A DNA stretch of 64,000 bases from Albitalea sp966211955 (GCA_966211955.1 CBIHOF010000013.1:1-64000); one strand, 5' to 3'; counted from the first letter of the stretch, positions 26,301 to 33,953 are shown. Made by a program: numbers and translations. The notes: generated by a model from the letters alone, not told the origin.

Positions 26301-26687
26301 ACCAGCACGGTCACGGTGGCGCCGCCCGCCGGGGTCACCGATCCGAATCCGGTGGACAACACCGCCATCGACACTGACACGATCCTCGCGCCCGTGGCAT
26401 CGCTCAGCACGAACTCGCTCGCCTTCGGTGACGTGAGCGTGCCGACGACCTTGAGCGTGATCGTGACCAACACGGGCACGGCGCCACTGAGCATGACGAG
26501 TGCGACCGTGATCGGCACCGGGTTTGCGAAGAGCTCCGACGGTTGCAGCGGCAGCACCGTTGCGGTGAACGCCACCTGCTCCGTCGCCGTGACCTTCACA
26601 CCCGCGGCCAACAACGCGCTGCGTGCGGGTCTGCTGACGTTTGTCGACAACGCCGGCACTCAGGCGGCGGTGCTCTCCGGCAGATGA
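20340..26687 (+). CDS. Giant secreted mosaic protein (SdrD/Cna-B-like, beta-helix, DUF11, anchor-D modules)
   Basis: A 2115-residue exported protein with a Sec signal peptide (~1-38, ending GATAATM). The first ~1150 residues contain several Cna-B/SdrD-B-like beta-sandwich units (TGPDGTATIKNLFPAKYTVV; TFTIPNVPNGTYELVVWDE) and Cys-containing, Asp/Gly-rich segments such as YLDCDGDGIPDKPK. An IPT/TIG-like stretch lies near 1130-1250. Residues ~1250-1880 form a right-handed parallel beta-helix (PCKSIQRAIDESSAGQLIT, then repeated NNxI / GGGV turns). A DUF11 domain (~1884-2013, VTYVIVVTNNGPTAVAAG) and a C-terminal 'choice-of-anchor D' domain (~2019-2115) end the chain. No HxH copper motif, membrane anchor or PEP-CTERM was found. 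ATG 20340 has an excellent Shine-Dalgarno sequence. It heads the operon with the three cupredoxin genes and may be a surface scaffold or matrix protein for them (inference). Confidence 0.82.
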   Translation: MANQSSATLFEKIGLSLARIAATLACAAVALGATAATMPLSIKVIGVAADGSETEITTDYRWTVEQDATKLSVPGQPATKANYSFSFHPSYMPVIAAGRTGTDSSKAHAGCAAAAASAAPRPAGCDPDVYRLYMQPLPTLDTANRYYVSIAADGYQMGGAPVVFGPSGATATVYVNAYNLPTAQVSVFAFEDNSPINGAPDLPQETGLANFTVQLLEAGGTYGQSGGQVTQDAFGNPLGTTYSDDQGTVLQRGKGIVLTGPDGTATIKNLFPAKYTVVIVPPVGSDWHQTSTIEGTRGQDAWVKNDEPSFFQEYGPPGHHVFIGFTRSGFIARNTNNTPVLNGTRTITGRVVNIHNSRPPEYTFFNGAPVPECWVGLNETGGGTRGLYATACKKDSTFTIPNVPNGTYELVVWDEPLDMIIGTTTVTVNNANVAMGDVPVFSWFARYQGRVFQDIDGTGLPYFAKAWDRPYIEVDPVTGIEHEVTRHYNAGDLKPAFGEGIANNIRFRDGSIYQSVATKKDGTFAFTELFPFFNWMIAEIDYARFKATGATIVTDAGGAIPVVADPTSPTKTSPDPSVISKLWKAEIGQYGSNDPAFAYNPWLRLNPQPQPCSQEEVDANTNALDPNGCTSVGQTRFFRQEQGVILLEGMQGFLGLTNHIEWGKQPYAFNENGGIAGIVHYAITRAEDDPRFAAAENWEPGIPHVQVNLYLDCDGDGIPDKPKNDGGGQCVDGAAGLSTLGYQYKKPDVDNFPFCWHEGTCARGPEDVVNSGDGTTFSEGDVFKWGSGDQLAVGIGTTDSWDDKIPQGCPKSASTLAAGNGGIPFDPITADLDCFDGLYNFNQVRPAVFDGGYAFGRVAGQAELPMLIGAEGRGKYIVEAVAPPGYLHQGNGDKNVVFGDALMSRPVALPFECVGEELDVPAKLTLFPGEDNPNYGSPQFPNNKWRKCDMKALPLVPGTNPAPDFYMFTEAPVAGHGVGFILDDTASEFNRFAPTFGEKYAPPHLPVSVQDWTGREITRVYSDQFGSYNFLVPSSFTINPPFPSGVMPSMMVSCMNHPGPITDERATLADGVTPNPTFGQKIIDPYFNRKYTQFCYTLQYLPGKTTYLDTPVLPIAAFASVEKNPLDCECQDGTPAIYSASNGMNGPWVPAGGGQLTIVSSGSAVEVANPAYDPTNPASPKLITRDYGFGNVAGTVRIGSTVLTLSGAWSKDLLTVNVPNGVSGQLSITRGDNGRESVVGLTVHADGATPPRRVNPGGTDATGCGAGAAPPCKSIQRAIDESSAGQLITVAPGTYNEYVIMDKRVRLQGWGAGSVAINASKASSGGLAAWRALLNKKVDARCGTPNGSTDIAHCPANTPIDPDTGNPTIVAGVNRSFDPLPGQTLGINSGNNEPLLFGAEEGPGVLVVGRGNAAGTNCTGTGNALRIDGITVTGSDAGGGILASGYACNLQVTNNRVVANYGTYGGGVRIGHTELVNGDVFTDAVNRDVSIHHNWIAENGATESGGGGGVTIGTGANNYSVASNYVCGNFSMSDGGGVSHWGQSGGTNTIARNKIVLNQTFFQGGNPTGGGLFIGGQVPVGGGNSPGTGDVNVDANLIEYNNAGSGAGGGVSIARTATGDDVVVTNNMIVNNATGFAGGGVAFTEIRGAGVRLVNNTIADNASTATNQESFPAGPKVQSNAQIAGVALRAGAGTTVPSILNNIIWGNRSYQWSITPTDPNQPQTTVLTDAGIWDLGVVGNASHTALASTRSIVSDATTTAANCTSCTAATATDLKFVRAINFTPLPDPDQPGVLPETTVMRTALTFDEGGNFINVIFSPLTPWDITEGATFGTLRADYHINDGSVAVNAGDNRSAANRVPATDFDAESRPVSGVDIGADELPIRADLSVTMTDNVTSAARGASVTYVIVVTNNGPTAVAAGTLTDSLPGSARLTVTSWTCSASAGSSCTATGTGNTTRSGALNLAVGGTATYTLVGSVPANAPAGASTSTVTVAPPAGVTDPNPVDNTAIDTDTILAPVASLSTNSLAFGDVSVPTTLSVIVTNTGTAPLSMTSATVIGTGFAKSSDGCSGSTVAVNATCSVAVTFTPAANNALRAGLLTFVDNAGTQAAVLSGR

Positions 26688-26743
26688 GTCGAGCCGAGCG
26701 GTCACACGGGTCCCAAGGGCATCAAAGAGAAGGAGTCGCAAAC

Positions 26744-27958
26744 ATGGTCACCAAGACATTCCGCAAGGCCTTGCTCAGCGTGGCGGCTGCGAGCGCGTTC
26801 GGTGCAGCCGCGCCCGCCGGTGCCGCCGTGTTCGTGCAGTGCGGGCCGGGCAACAACGGTGTCGATGCCGACGGCAAGATCAAGGCGAGCCTGCCCGCAG
26901 GCGTGCAATGCCTGCACCTCACGGCCGGTGATGGCTTCATCACCATGGCCGACGGCCGGCCGCTCTACACCTTCGGCTTCGCCGACGCCACGGCGATGAC
27001 CGCGGCCGACATCGCGCTCGATTCAATGGCCGCGAACTTTGCGGCGCCGACCATCGAGCTGCAACAAGGCCATGACTTCTACCTCACGCTGACCAACGTC
27101 TCGATGGCCATGCGGCCGGACCTCTTCGACCCACACACCGTCCATTTCCATGGCTTCCCGCAGCAGCCGCCGGTGTTCGACGGCATGCCCGAGGGCTCCT
27201 TCGGCGTGAACATGGGCTCGTCGGTCACGTACTTCTACCGCCTGAACGACCCCGGCACGTACATGTACCACTGCCACCAGGAGGCGACCGAGCACATGCA
27301 GATGGGGATGCTCGGCAACCTCTACGTCAAGCCCTCGCAAGACGGGACGTCCAAGGCCTACGACGGCAAGACCTACACCAGGTTCGTCTACAACGACGGC
27401 GATGGCTCCACGGGCTACGACGTGGCCAAGCCGCTGCAGCTCGGCTCCATGGACCACGTGTTCCACGAGCTGCACCTGGGCGTGCAGCCCCTGCCCTTCA
27501 AGGAGATGAAGGACACCTACCTGATGATCAACGGGCGCGGCTACCCCGACACGGTCAACCCCGACCCGCTGCCCACGCCGAAGGACGAATTCGGCGACTC
27601 GCTCAACAACAACCACGTCTCCCAGCCGATCAACGCGCTGGTCACGGCCACGCAAGGGCAGCGCATCCTGTTGCGCCTGTCGAACCTCAACGTCACCAAC
27701 TACTACACGGTGACGGCGCTGGGCCTGCCCATGAAGGTGGTGGGTGCGGGCGCGCGCCAGCTCAAGGGCGCAACCGGCACGTCGCTGGCCTACGACACCA
27801 GCTCGGTGACGCTTGGCGGCGGCGAATCGGTCGAGGTGCTCATCGACACGAGGAACGTGCCCGCCGGCACCTACTTCCTCTACACGACGAACCTGAACTA
27901 CCTCAGCAATTTCAACCAGGACTACGGCGGAATGATGACGGAAATCGTCATCCAGTGA
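26744..27958 (+). CDS. Two-domain multicopper-oxidase-like protein A (type-1 copper in N-terminal domain)
   Basis: Exported 404-residue protein with two cupredoxin domains. The N-terminal domain carries His131-x-x-His134-x-His136 (HTVHFHG) and the block around Cys177 (YHCHQEATEHMQMGM). His131, Cys177, His184 and Met189 fit a type-1 copper site. His134/136 and His176/178 fit half of a trinuclear centre. The C-terminal domain, which in a complete two-domain oxidase supplies the other histidines, has none at the equivalent place (NYYTVTALGLP). AGGAG lies 8 nt before ATG 26744. The next gene encodes a paralogue holding complementary histidines, so A probably works as one subunit of a heteromer. 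Substrate unknown. Confidence 0.85.
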   Translation: MVTKTFRKALLSVAAASAFGAAAPAGAAVFVQCGPGNNGVDADGKIKASLPAGVQCLHLTAGDGFITMADGRPLYTFGFADATAMTAADIALDSMAANFAAPTIELQQGHDFYLTLTNVSMAMRPDLFDPHTVHFHGFPQQPPVFDGMPEGSFGVNMGSSVTYFYRLNDPGTYMYHCHQEATEHMQMGMLGNLYVKPSQDGTSKAYDGKTYTRFVYNDGDGSTGYDVAKPLQLGSMDHVFHELHLGVQPLPFKEMKDTYLMINGRGYPDTVNPDPLPTPKDEFGDSLNNNHVSQPINALVTATQGQRILLRLSNLNVTNYYTVTALGLPMKVVGAGARQLKGATGTSLAYDTSSVTLGGGESVEVLIDTRNVPAGTYFLYTTNLNYLSNFNQDYGGMMTEIVIQ

Positions 27959-28002
27959 TCTCGGGGAAGAGCACGCAACCGGCCCACCTCAGGAGAGGCG
28001 CA

Positions 28003-30078
28003 ATGAACAGAATGACGGTACTCCACATGCTGCCCCGGGTGATCCGGGCCGGTCTCGTCGCGTTGATGGCCTGCGTCCTCGGCGTTGCGCACGCGGACAT
28101 CAACGGCTGGACCGGCGAAGACCCGAGCGCCGGCAACGGCAACGCGCGCACCTTCACGCTCACCGCCAAGCACGACTTCATCAGCACCTCGGACGGCAAC
28201 AGCCACTACGCCTGGGGCTATGCGCACACGGCGATGCCCATGCAGTACCCCGGCCCGACGCTCATCGTGAACCAGGGCGAGAAGGTCAGCATCACGCTCA
28301 ACAACATGTTGCCCGTGCGCGTGTCCATGGTCTTTCCCGGCATGGAAGCCGTGGTGGCCGATGGCGGTGTGCCGGGCACGCTCACGAGCGAGGCGCGTGC
28401 GGTCACCGCCGCCGAATATGCCGCCGGCGTGGCGGTGTCCGGGCCGACCTACTCCTTCGTGGCAAGCCGCCCGGGCACGTACCTCTATCAAAGCGGCACC
28501 AATGCCGACTTGCAGGTCGAGATGGGCCTGGTCGGCACGATCATCGTGCGGCCCACGGGCTACGCGCTCGGCACCCGGGATTCGCACCCCGCGCGCAAGG
28601 CCTACCAGCAGCCGGGCACCGACTACGACCGCGAGACACTCTTCCTGCTCAGCGAGATCGACCCTGCGATCCACTGGGTGGTGTACGGCCAGGTGATGTC
28701 TGGCATGCCGGTGCTGGTGGACACCACCGACATCCATCCGAGCATCTGGTTCATCAATGGCCGCAACGCGCCCGACACCCTGCTCGACGAGTTCGTGTAC
28801 TGGCTGCCCTCGCAGCCCTACAACGCCCTGCCTCGCATGCACCCCGGCGAGCGGCTCCTGATGCGCGTGGTGAACGCGGGCCGCGACCTGCACCCCTTCC
28901 ACCACCACGGCAACCACGCCACGCCGATCGCTCGCGATGCGCGCGTGCTCTCGAGCAACCCGGACAACACGTCGCTCGCACCGGACCTGAGCTCGCCCGA
29001 CTTCACCGTGCGGTCGATCCCCGGTCAGACGATGGACCTGATCTACGACTGGACGGGCAAGGGCATCGGCTGGGACATCTACGGTACCCCCGCCGACAAC
29101 CCGCACGTGTGCACGCCGGATGCGAACGGCTACCACGCCGTGGCCACCGACAAGAACTATCGCGAGTGGTGCGCCGACCACAACAAGCCGATTCCGGTGA
29201 CCGTGGCCGGGCAGCTGGACCTGTCGTACGGCGAGAGCTTCGCGGGCAGCCCGTTCCTCGGCCTGACCGGCAGCCTCCCCCAGGGCCACCCGGGCCTCAA
29301 CAGCAGCGGCGGCTACTTCCACATGTGGCACTCCCACAATGAGAAGGAAGTCACCACCGACGACATCTTCCCGGGCGGCATGATGACCATGCTCATCATC
29401 GAGCCGTGGTCCGTCGACCTGGGCGATGGTTCGAGCAACGGCAGTGGCGGTGGGGGTGGTGGGGGCGGCGGCGAACCGCCGCTGCCGAGCCTGGCGGTCA
29501 CGGACAACTTCAACCGCGCCAACGCGAACACCCTCGGTGCCAACTGGAGCCAGACGGCGATCCTGAGCAGCGCGGCCATCCGCACCAACGCCAACCAGGC
29601 ATTTGCCCTGGTGAACGGAACGGCCATGTGGAACGGCGCCGGTTCGCCCTTCGGTGCGAAGCAGGCTGCGGCCTTCACGTTCGTCTCGGCACCGGCCAGC
29701 AATACCGCCCTGTTCCTCAAGGCGTCCGGTGGCTCGAACGCGGCGCCGGCCAACTACATCCGCGTGCTCTACAGCGCCGGCAACGTGATCGTGGCAACCA
29801 CGAACAATGGCAACTCCTTGTTCCCGCCTCCCACCTTCACCGCGCGCGGCACCCTCCCTGCGACGTTCGCAGCCGGCGACAAGCTCACTGCACAAGCGGA
29901 TTCCACCGGCGTGGTCTCGATATGGAAGACCTCCGGTGCCACGACGACCTTCATCGGCAACGTGAGCATCCCGACCGCGGGCGCCGGAGCGTGGACGCAA
30001 GGCACCGGCGGCGGGCGCATCGGCATCCTGCTGCCCACCAACGCCCGTATCGACGACTTCGCAGCCGCAAGCCTGTGA
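28003..30078 (+). CDS. Two-domain multicopper-oxidase-like protein B (type-1-less) with C-terminal beta domain
   Basis: Exported 691-residue paralogue of protein A. In its first cupredoxin domain the copper block is lost: the segment aligning with A's YHCHQEATEH reads YQSGTNADLQ. The second cupredoxin domain keeps histidines: His297-Pro-Phe-His300-His301-His302-Gly-Asn-His305 and His443-Ser444-His445, with Ser where a type-1 Cys would be. These could furnish the half of a trinuclear site missing from protein A. A poly-Gly linker (~475-495) leads to a ~190-residue C-terminal domain shared with the next protein (both contain an LKASGGS-APAN motif). ATG 28003 was chosen because AGGAGAG precedes it; an in-frame GTG at 27955 overlaps gene A. 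Same operon, 44 nt after A. Confidence 0.83.
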   Translation: MNRMTVLHMLPRVIRAGLVALMACVLGVAHADINGWTGEDPSAGNGNARTFTLTAKHDFISTSDGNSHYAWGYAHTAMPMQYPGPTLIVNQGEKVSITLNNMLPVRVSMVFPGMEAVVADGGVPGTLTSEARAVTAAEYAAGVAVSGPTYSFVASRPGTYLYQSGTNADLQVEMGLVGTIIVRPTGYALGTRDSHPARKAYQQPGTDYDRETLFLLSEIDPAIHWVVYGQVMSGMPVLVDTTDIHPSIWFINGRNAPDTLLDEFVYWLPSQPYNALPRMHPGERLLMRVVNAGRDLHPFHHHGNHATPIARDARVLSSNPDNTSLAPDLSSPDFTVRSIPGQTMDLIYDWTGKGIGWDIYGTPADNPHVCTPDANGYHAVATDKNYREWCADHNKPIPVTVAGQLDLSYGESFAGSPFLGLTGSLPQGHPGLNSSGGYFHMWHSHNEKEVTTDDIFPGGMMTMLIIEPWSVDLGDGSSNGSGGGGGGGGGEPPLPSLAVTDNFNRANANTLGANWSQTAILSSAAIRTNANQAFALVNGTAMWNGAGSPFGAKQAAAFTFVSAPASNTALFLKASGGSNAAPANYIRVLYSAGNVIVATTNNGNSLFPPPTFTARGTLPATFAAGDKLTAQADSTGVVSIWKTSGATTTFIGNVSIPTAGAGAWTQGTGGGRIGILLPTNARIDDFAAASL

Positions 30079-30119
30079 GCACTGAAATGAGACCAGCCTT
30101 CATTGGGGAGAGTGCAATC

Positions 30120-32081
30120 ATGCCCACACAGCAATTCAAGCTCTGCGTCACGGCACTGGCCGTGTCGGGGTTGTCACTCCTGTCGATTCCGGCTGCTGCG
30201 GTCCAGTACAACCTGCGTGCCGCGGCGGTGGACATTCCTGATCCGAACGGCGGGCCGGCCATCCGCATGTGGGGTTACGCGGAGTGCCCCAGCGGCTTCG
30301 GTGCCGCTTGCAATGACGTGCAGGTTCCAGGACCCGCGCTGTCGGTGCCTGCAGGAGACACACTGCTCACCGTCAACCTGATGAACGCGCTCCCCGAGCC
30401 CACGTCGCTGGTCGTCAACGGGCTGGTCAAGCCGATGTCGCCCGTCTGGTTCACCGACGCCGAAGGCCGCCGCCGCGTGCGCTCGTTCGATGCCGAGGCA
30501 CCGGCCAACAGCGTCAACGCCACGACTTACCAGTGGAGCAACGTGCGGCCTGGCACCTACCTGTACCAAAGCGGCACGCAGCCGCAGGTGCAGGTGCAGA
30601 TGGGGCTGTATGGCGCGGTCACGCGCAACGCGGTCGATCCGGTCGCGACGACGCCGGGGCAGGCCTATCCCGGCGCGGCCTACAACAGCCAGGTCACGCT
30701 GCTGTACAGCGAGATCGATCCGGACTTGCATGCTGCGGTGGCCGGCGGCACCTACGGGCCCTGCCCGATCGCCACGCCCGATTGCGGCAACATGACCAGC
30801 ACGCTGAACTACAAGCCACGCTACTTCCTGATCAATGGCGTGGTGTACCCGCATTCGAGTCTGCGAAACCTTCAGCCCGTGGGCATGCCCGGCACGACGC
30901 TCGTGCGCATGCTCAACGCAGGCCTCACCACCCACGTGCCCATGCTGGTCGATCGCCGCTGGGACCTGGTGGCCGAGGACGCCAATGCCTACGCCAACCG
31001 CCGTCCGCAATACACCGCGTTGCTGCCGGCCGCCAAGACGCTCGATGCACTGGTGACGGCGACCACGCCGGTGGCCGTGGTGGATCGGCGCCTGGATCTG
31101 TCGAACGCGGGCGCTTCGGGTGACGGCGGCATGATGGCCTTCCTCAACCTCGGCGTGGTGCCTCTGCTGGCCGCCGGTGCGACACCGCCGCCGAACACTC
31201 CGCCCGCCACCGGCAACGACAGCTACAACGGCATGGCCGGCATCGCGCTGAGCGTGGCGGCGCCCGGCGTGCTGTCCAACGACAGCGACGCGGACGGCGG
31301 GCCATACCCGCTCAAGGCGGTGGCGGCAAGTGGCACGACAGGTGCGGGCAATGCCTACACGGTCAATGCCGATGGCTCCATCACGTTCTCGCCCGCGACG
31401 GCAGGCGCCTTGACCGACACCTTCGCCTACGAGGTGACCGACGGCCAGGCCACCGCCGCGGGCACCGTCACGGTGAACCTCGCCGAACCCACCCTGCCCG
31501 GCCTGGGCGCGCAGGTCGACAGCTTCGACCGCACCGATGCCATGTCGCTCGGCACGGTGAACTGGAGCCAGGCAGCCGACACGGGCGCGAACGGACCCGA
31601 CCTGCACATCCTGGGCAACCAGGTCGTGGCGTCCGCGGTCGGGCTGGGCGGGCAGGCGATCTACAACGCGGCGTCGTATGGCGCCAGGCAAGGCGTGTCG
31701 CTGAACATCACCGGCACCCCCGACAAGGCGGCGGTGCTGCTCAAGGCCTCGGGCGGCAGCGCCGAGGCGCCGGCCAACCTGATCCGCGTGCGCTTCGACG
31801 GCGTGAGCAACCAGGTCGTCATCGCCACGATGCTGGGCGGCAGCAACACCACCACTTACGTGAACCACAAGGTGCTTCCGGCCGCGACCCTGTCGGGCGG
31901 CGGCACGCTCACCGCGACGGCCGACAACACGGGGCTGGTCCTGGTGTGGGGCAACGGAAGCTTCCTCGGCGGGGTCCAACTGCCGAAGTCCACTGCGTGG
32001 ACGGGTGGCGGGCGCGCCGGCATTCAGCTCCAAAGCCTGGGCTCGACGGCCGACGAGTTCCGCGCTGCGACGCTGCCCTGA
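30120..32081 (+). CDS. Ligand-less cupredoxin protein C with cadherin-like and C-terminal beta domains
   Basis: Third exported paralogue (653 residues). Both cupredoxin domains (~25-350) align with A and B but lack every copper ligand: PGTYLYQSGTQPQVQVQMG replaces the HCH block, and THVPMLVDRRWDL replaces the HPFHHHG block. Residues ~356-457 form a cadherin/Ig-like repeat (GVLSNDSDADGG ... DTFAYEVTDGQATAAGTV). Residues ~461-653 form the same C-terminal domain as in protein B (DSFDRTDAMSLG, LLKASGGSAEAPANLIRV, GGGRAGIQL). It is probably a structural or targeting subunit rather than an oxidase. GGGGAG precedes ATG 30120, and it lies 41 nt after gene B. Confidence 0.8.
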   Translation: MPTQQFKLCVTALAVSGLSLLSIPAAAVQYNLRAAAVDIPDPNGGPAIRMWGYAECPSGFGAACNDVQVPGPALSVPAGDTLLTVNLMNALPEPTSLVVNGLVKPMSPVWFTDAEGRRRVRSFDAEAPANSVNATTYQWSNVRPGTYLYQSGTQPQVQVQMGLYGAVTRNAVDPVATTPGQAYPGAAYNSQVTLLYSEIDPDLHAAVAGGTYGPCPIATPDCGNMTSTLNYKPRYFLINGVVYPHSSLRNLQPVGMPGTTLVRMLNAGLTTHVPMLVDRRWDLVAEDANAYANRRPQYTALLPAAKTLDALVTATTPVAVVDRRLDLSNAGASGDGGMMAFLNLGVVPLLAAGATPPPNTPPATGNDSYNGMAGIALSVAAPGVLSNDSDADGGPYPLKAVAASGTTGAGNAYTVNADGSITFSPATAGALTDTFAYEVTDGQATAAGTVTVNLAEPTLPGLGAQVDSFDRTDAMSLGTVNWSQAADTGANGPDLHILGNQVVASAVGLGGQAIYNAASYGARQGVSLNITGTPDKAAVLLKASGGSAEAPANLIRVRFDGVSNQVVIATMLGGSNTTTYVNHKVLPAATLSGGGTLTATADNTGLVLVWGNGSFLGGVQLPKSTAWTGGGRAGIQLQSLGSTADEFRAATLP

Positions 32082-32084
32082 ACG

Positions 32085-32528
32085 ATGGGCCACGCCACCA
32101 TGCGATCAACCTTGTTGCGAACCTCGGCGACGCTCGTGATCGCCGCGCTGCTCGGCGCTTGTGCAAGCGCGCCGACGCCAGTACCCGACGTGGAGGCGGC
32201 CTACGGCATCCACGTCGAGGGCCTGCGCTTGAGCGCGGCCGGCTCGATGCTCGACTTCCGCTACCGCGTGCTCGATCCGCACAAGGCCGCGCCGCTGCTC
32301 GATGGCCGCGTGAAGCCCTACCTGTTCGACGAAGCGCATGCGGCGAAGCTCGGCGTGCCCGACACGCCGGTGCTGGGCCGCATCCGGCAGACGTCGCGCA
32401 ACAACAAGATCGCGACCGACCGCAACTACTTCATCATGTTCGGCAACCCCGGCCGGGCGGTGCGCAGCGGCGACAAGGTGACGCTGTTGCTGGGCGAATT
32501 GAAGATCACCGACCTGACCGTGCAGTGA
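32085..32528 (+). CDS. Small lipoprotein of the cupredoxin operon
   Basis: Product of 147 residues with a lipoprotein signal (LVIAALLGAC lipobox). The mature domain of ~120 residues is compact and beta-rich: GIHVEGLRLSAAGSMLDFRY, KPYLFDE, NYFIMFGNPGRAVRSGDKV, LLGELKITDL. No cysteine besides the lipidated one was seen, and the family was not recognised. ATG 32085 is 3 nt after gene C; an internal ATG at 32100 gives a tighter signal peptide and may be the true start. Its place in the operon suggests a periplasmic accessory or assembly factor for the cupredoxin proteins, which is inference. Confidence 0.75.
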   Translation: MGHATMRSTLLRTSATLVIAALLGACASAPTPVPDVEAAYGIHVEGLRLSAAGSMLDFRYRVLDPHKAAPLLDGRVKPYLFDEAHAAKLGVPDTPVLGRIRQTSRNNKIATDRNYFIMFGNPGRAVRSGDKVTLLLGELKITDLTVQ

Positions 32529-32542
32529 GCGGCAGGCGAGCG

Positions 32543-33943
32543 ATGACAAGCATTCGATCGCTCCTCGTCATGACCCTGTGCCTCGTGGCCTGGGGGGCGC
32601 AGGCAGGCACGGTCAGCCGCGAACTGCAGCAGCGCATCGCCACGCACGGCACGCATGCCGACACCTCGGTGATCGTGCGCTTTGGCGGTGGACTCGATGC
32701 GCAATCGCTGGCGGTCGGCGACCGCCGCGCGCGCGACAACCGGCTCATGCTCGCCCTGCAGGCGCAGACCGCGCAACACCGGGCTGCCATCGAGCCGATG
32801 CTTGCGTCTGTCGACGCGACGCGCATCAAGACGCTGTGGATCATCGACGGCATCGCCGTCACCGTGCCTGCGGTGGCGGTCAGGCAGCTCGCCGCGCGCG
32901 ATGACGTCGAAAGCATCGATCTCGATGCTTTCGTGCAAGGCGGCCGGCCGCAGCGCATGCCGGCGCCACGCGCCCGGCCATTTGGCACGATTTCGGCGGA
33001 ACCTGCGGCTGCGGATCAGGGCGGCGCCGCGATGTCCTCGCCCGCCTGGAACGTCGCGGCCGTGCATGCGCCAGAGCTCTGGGCGCGGGGCCACACCGCG
33101 AGCCACGTGGTCGTGGCGACGATGGACACCGGCGCAGACCTGTCGCACCCCGACCTGGGCCGCAGCTGGCATGGCGGTGCCGGTGGCTGGTTCGATCCGC
33201 ATGGCGAAGAGAGCACGCCCTACGACCAGCTCGGGCACGGCACGCAGGCGCTGGGCGTGATCGTCGGCCGCCGCGGCACCGGCGTGGCGCCCGACGCACG
33301 TTGGATCGCGACTCGGCTGTACGACAGCAACGGGCGCGCGAGCATGAGCGACATCCACCGCGCGTTTCAATGGCTGATGGACCCGGACGGCAATCCGTCG
33401 ACCGCAGATGCGCCCGACGTGGTCAATGCCTCCTGGGCGTTGAGCGGACGCGCTGCGGGCGGCTGCATCCGCGAATTCGAGCGCGACCTGCGCGTGCTGC
33501 GAAGCGCGGGCATCGTCGTCGTGTTCGCCGCCGGCAATGACGGCCCTGCACCCGGCACGAGCAGCAGCCCGGGCAACAACCCGGGCGGGCTGTCGGTGGG
33601 CGCGGTGGACCGCCAGCTCAAGCTCGCCCGTGCGACGAGCCGCGGCCCATCATCGTGCGATGGCGCGGCGTTTCCGCGCCTCGTCGCGCCCGGCGTCGAC
33701 GTGCGCACCACCGACCTGGCGCACGGCGCAAGCTGGTCGTTCACCACCGTGTCGGGCAGCTCGCTCGCGGCGCCGCACGTGGCGGGCGTGTTCGCGTTGC
33801 TCGCAGGTGCTTTCCCCGCGGCATCGGTGCGCGAACTGGAAGACGCCGTGCTGGGCTCCGCACACGACCTCGGCGAGGCAGGCCGCCTCGTCGACGCATT
33901 GGCTGCATTCGAGATGCTGCGCAGTTCGCAGCCATCACACTGA
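32543..33943 (+). CDS. Secreted subtilisin-type (S8) serine protease
   Basis: Exported 466-residue serine peptidase with a signal peptide (LCLVAWGAQA), an I9-like propeptide of ~110 residues and an S8 catalytic domain. The triad is visible: Asp in VATMDTGADLSHPDL, His in LGHGTQALGV, Ser in SGSSLAAPHVAG. The oxyanion Asn is in FAAGNDGPAPG. No C-terminal extension is present. The gene lies 14 nt after the lipoprotein gene and 10 nt before the SCO gene. A maturation or clearance role for the secreted proteins of this operon is plausible but inferred. Confidence 0.9.
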   Translation: MTSIRSLLVMTLCLVAWGAQAGTVSRELQQRIATHGTHADTSVIVRFGGGLDAQSLAVGDRRARDNRLMLALQAQTAQHRAAIEPMLASVDATRIKTLWIIDGIAVTVPAVAVRQLAARDDVESIDLDAFVQGGRPQRMPAPRARPFGTISAEPAAADQGGAAMSSPAWNVAAVHAPELWARGHTASHVVVATMDTGADLSHPDLGRSWHGGAGGWFDPHGEESTPYDQLGHGTQALGVIVGRRGTGVAPDARWIATRLYDSNGRASMSDIHRAFQWLMDPDGNPSTADAPDVVNASWALSGRAAGGCIREFERDLRVLRSAGIVVVFAAGNDGPAPGTSSSPGNNPGGLSVGAVDRQLKLARATSRGPSSCDGAAFPRLVAPGVDVRTTDLAHGASWSFTTVSGSSLAAPHVAGVFALLAGAFPAASVRELEDAVLGSAHDLGEAGRLVDALAAFEMLRSSQPSH

Positions 33944-33953
33944 GGAGACCTCC

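Noticed and set aside
20340..26687. Giant protein as a MofA/MnxG-type manganese oxidase
   Set aside because: No HxH or HCH copper motifs were found in the 2115 residues, so it is not itself a multicopper oxidase. A role in metal oxidation together with the cupredoxin proteins remains only a hypothesis.
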